Positions 6,099 to 6,527 of a DNA stretch of 6,527 nucleotides are shown here, piece after piece (the first letter of the stretch is position 1; each line of letters opens with the position of its first letter). The notes beneath the pieces are model-generated. The model did no database searches and was not told the DNA's origin. It worked only from the letters and a program-made list of their open reading frames with translations. This stretch comes from Saprospiraceae bacterium. GTDB taxonomy: Bacteria; Bacteroidota; Bacteroidia; Chitinophagales; Saprospiraceae. The translations under genes were made by a program, and so were the position numbers. The DNA lies in the NCBI GenBank assembly GCA_022842255.1, contig JALHPW010000297.1, positions 1-6,527 on the forward strand. The letters run 5' to 3'.

Positions 6099-6527
6099 AT
6101 GCGCATATCCATAGTTCAATCCGCCCTACACTGGGAAAACCCGGAAGCAAACCGGGCTATGTTTACAGAAAAGCTTGCCACACTTAGCGGCCAGACGGAT
6201 TTGGTGGTGCTCCCTGAAATGTTTACCACTGGGTTTTCAATGCACGCCAAACATCTCCTGGAGCCCATGGATGGCCCGACAATGGTTTGGATGCGGGAAA
6301 TGGCGCAGCGTTTGGATGCTGCCGTGACCGGGAGTTTTATGTGTGAGGAGGACGGGAAGCACTTCAATCGCCTGGTCTTTATGCGCCCAGACGGGCAGTT
6401 TGATTTTTATGACAAAAAACACCTGTTCGTTTTGACCGCCGAACAAGAACATTTTTCTCCAGGCAAAAAACGGCTCATTGTCGAATGGAGAGACTGGCGT
6501 ATTTGTCCGCTGATCTGTTACGACTTG
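6099..6527 (+). CDS. yafV: YafV-type omega-amidase, nitrilase superfamily (3'-partial)
   Basis: The first 143 codons of a carbon-nitrogen hydrolase; the frame is still open at the right edge. The expected catalytic triad is visible: Glu40 in L-P-E-M-F-T-T-G-F, Lys106 in Y-D-K-K-H-L-F, and Cys140 in L-I-C-Y-D-L, three residues before the window ends. The extended forms of these motifs, plus V-E-W-R-D-W-R-I-C-P-L, closely resemble E. coli YafV, an omega-amidase that hydrolyses 2-oxoglutaramate (and 2-oxosuccinamate) to the 2-oxo acid and ammonia. It likely acts in the cytosol; no signal peptide is present. In the glutamine transaminase/omega-amidase route it clears keto-amides formed by aminotransferases, including during methionine salvage. 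YafV-type proteins run to roughly 255 residues, so just over half is visible. The ATG at 6099 is well supported: an in-frame TAG lies at 6048 and no ATG, GTG or TTG codon occurs between. Substrate is inferred by family. Confidence 0.9.
   Translation, partial: MRISIVQSALHWENPEANRAMFTEKLATLSGQTDLVVLPEMFTTGFSMHAKHLLEPMDGPTMVWMREMAQRLDAAVTGSFMCEEDGKHFNRLVFMRPDGQFDFYDKKHLFVLTAEQEHFSPGKKRLIVEWRDWRICPLICYDL

Overview
The window holds two genes, both on the + strand and both cut by a window edge. Almost all of it (2-6046) is the 3' part of one very large gene for a multidomain surface adhesin. A 52-base gap follows, then the first 143 codons of a nitrilase-superfamily amidohydrolase of the YafV (omega-amidase) type, which runs off the right edge.

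The organism is very probably a member of the Bacteroidota, and the style fits the Saprospiria/Chitinophagia side of the phylum. The evidence is the C-terminal domain of the large protein, a gliding-motility-associated or CHU_C domain that serves as a type B sorting signal for the type IX secretion system (T9SS). The long array of SprB-type repeats and the CUB/PKD/P-domain/FN3 make-up point the same way. The lineage below phylum is inference from style, not from a search. Base composition is near half GC.

Layout of the large protein, with nucleotide positions: nearly complete CUB-like domain (2-301); PKD domain with a W-N-F-G-D-G motif (about 344-622); two successive copies of a supermodule made of an IC-x-G-[DE] linker, a proprotein-convertase P-like domain and an Ig/PKD-like domain (662-1471 and 1532-2197); an FN3-like domain (2213-2461); thirteen SprB-like repeats of 74-85 residues (2474-5485); one Ig/PKD-like domain (5486-5749); and the T9SS type B C-terminal domain (5750-6043). 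No enzyme active site is visible. The likely role is an exported, cell-surface or secreted adhesin. The true start, and presumably the signal peptide, lie left of the window: the frame is open from base 2, and the TTG at 83 is inside the CUB fold.

The two genes have no obvious functional link. The large one is an envelope adhesin; the second is a cytosolic enzyme of nitrogen/keto-acid amide metabolism. No RNA gene, mobile element, CRISPR array, convincing promoter or terminator was seen. I found no evidence of a wholly new system. The observations most worth checking are the duplicated P-domain supermodule, extra cysteine pairs confined to three repeats, a dispersed pattern of repeat-to-repeat similarity, and the absence of a PorP/SprF-type partner gene immediately downstream.
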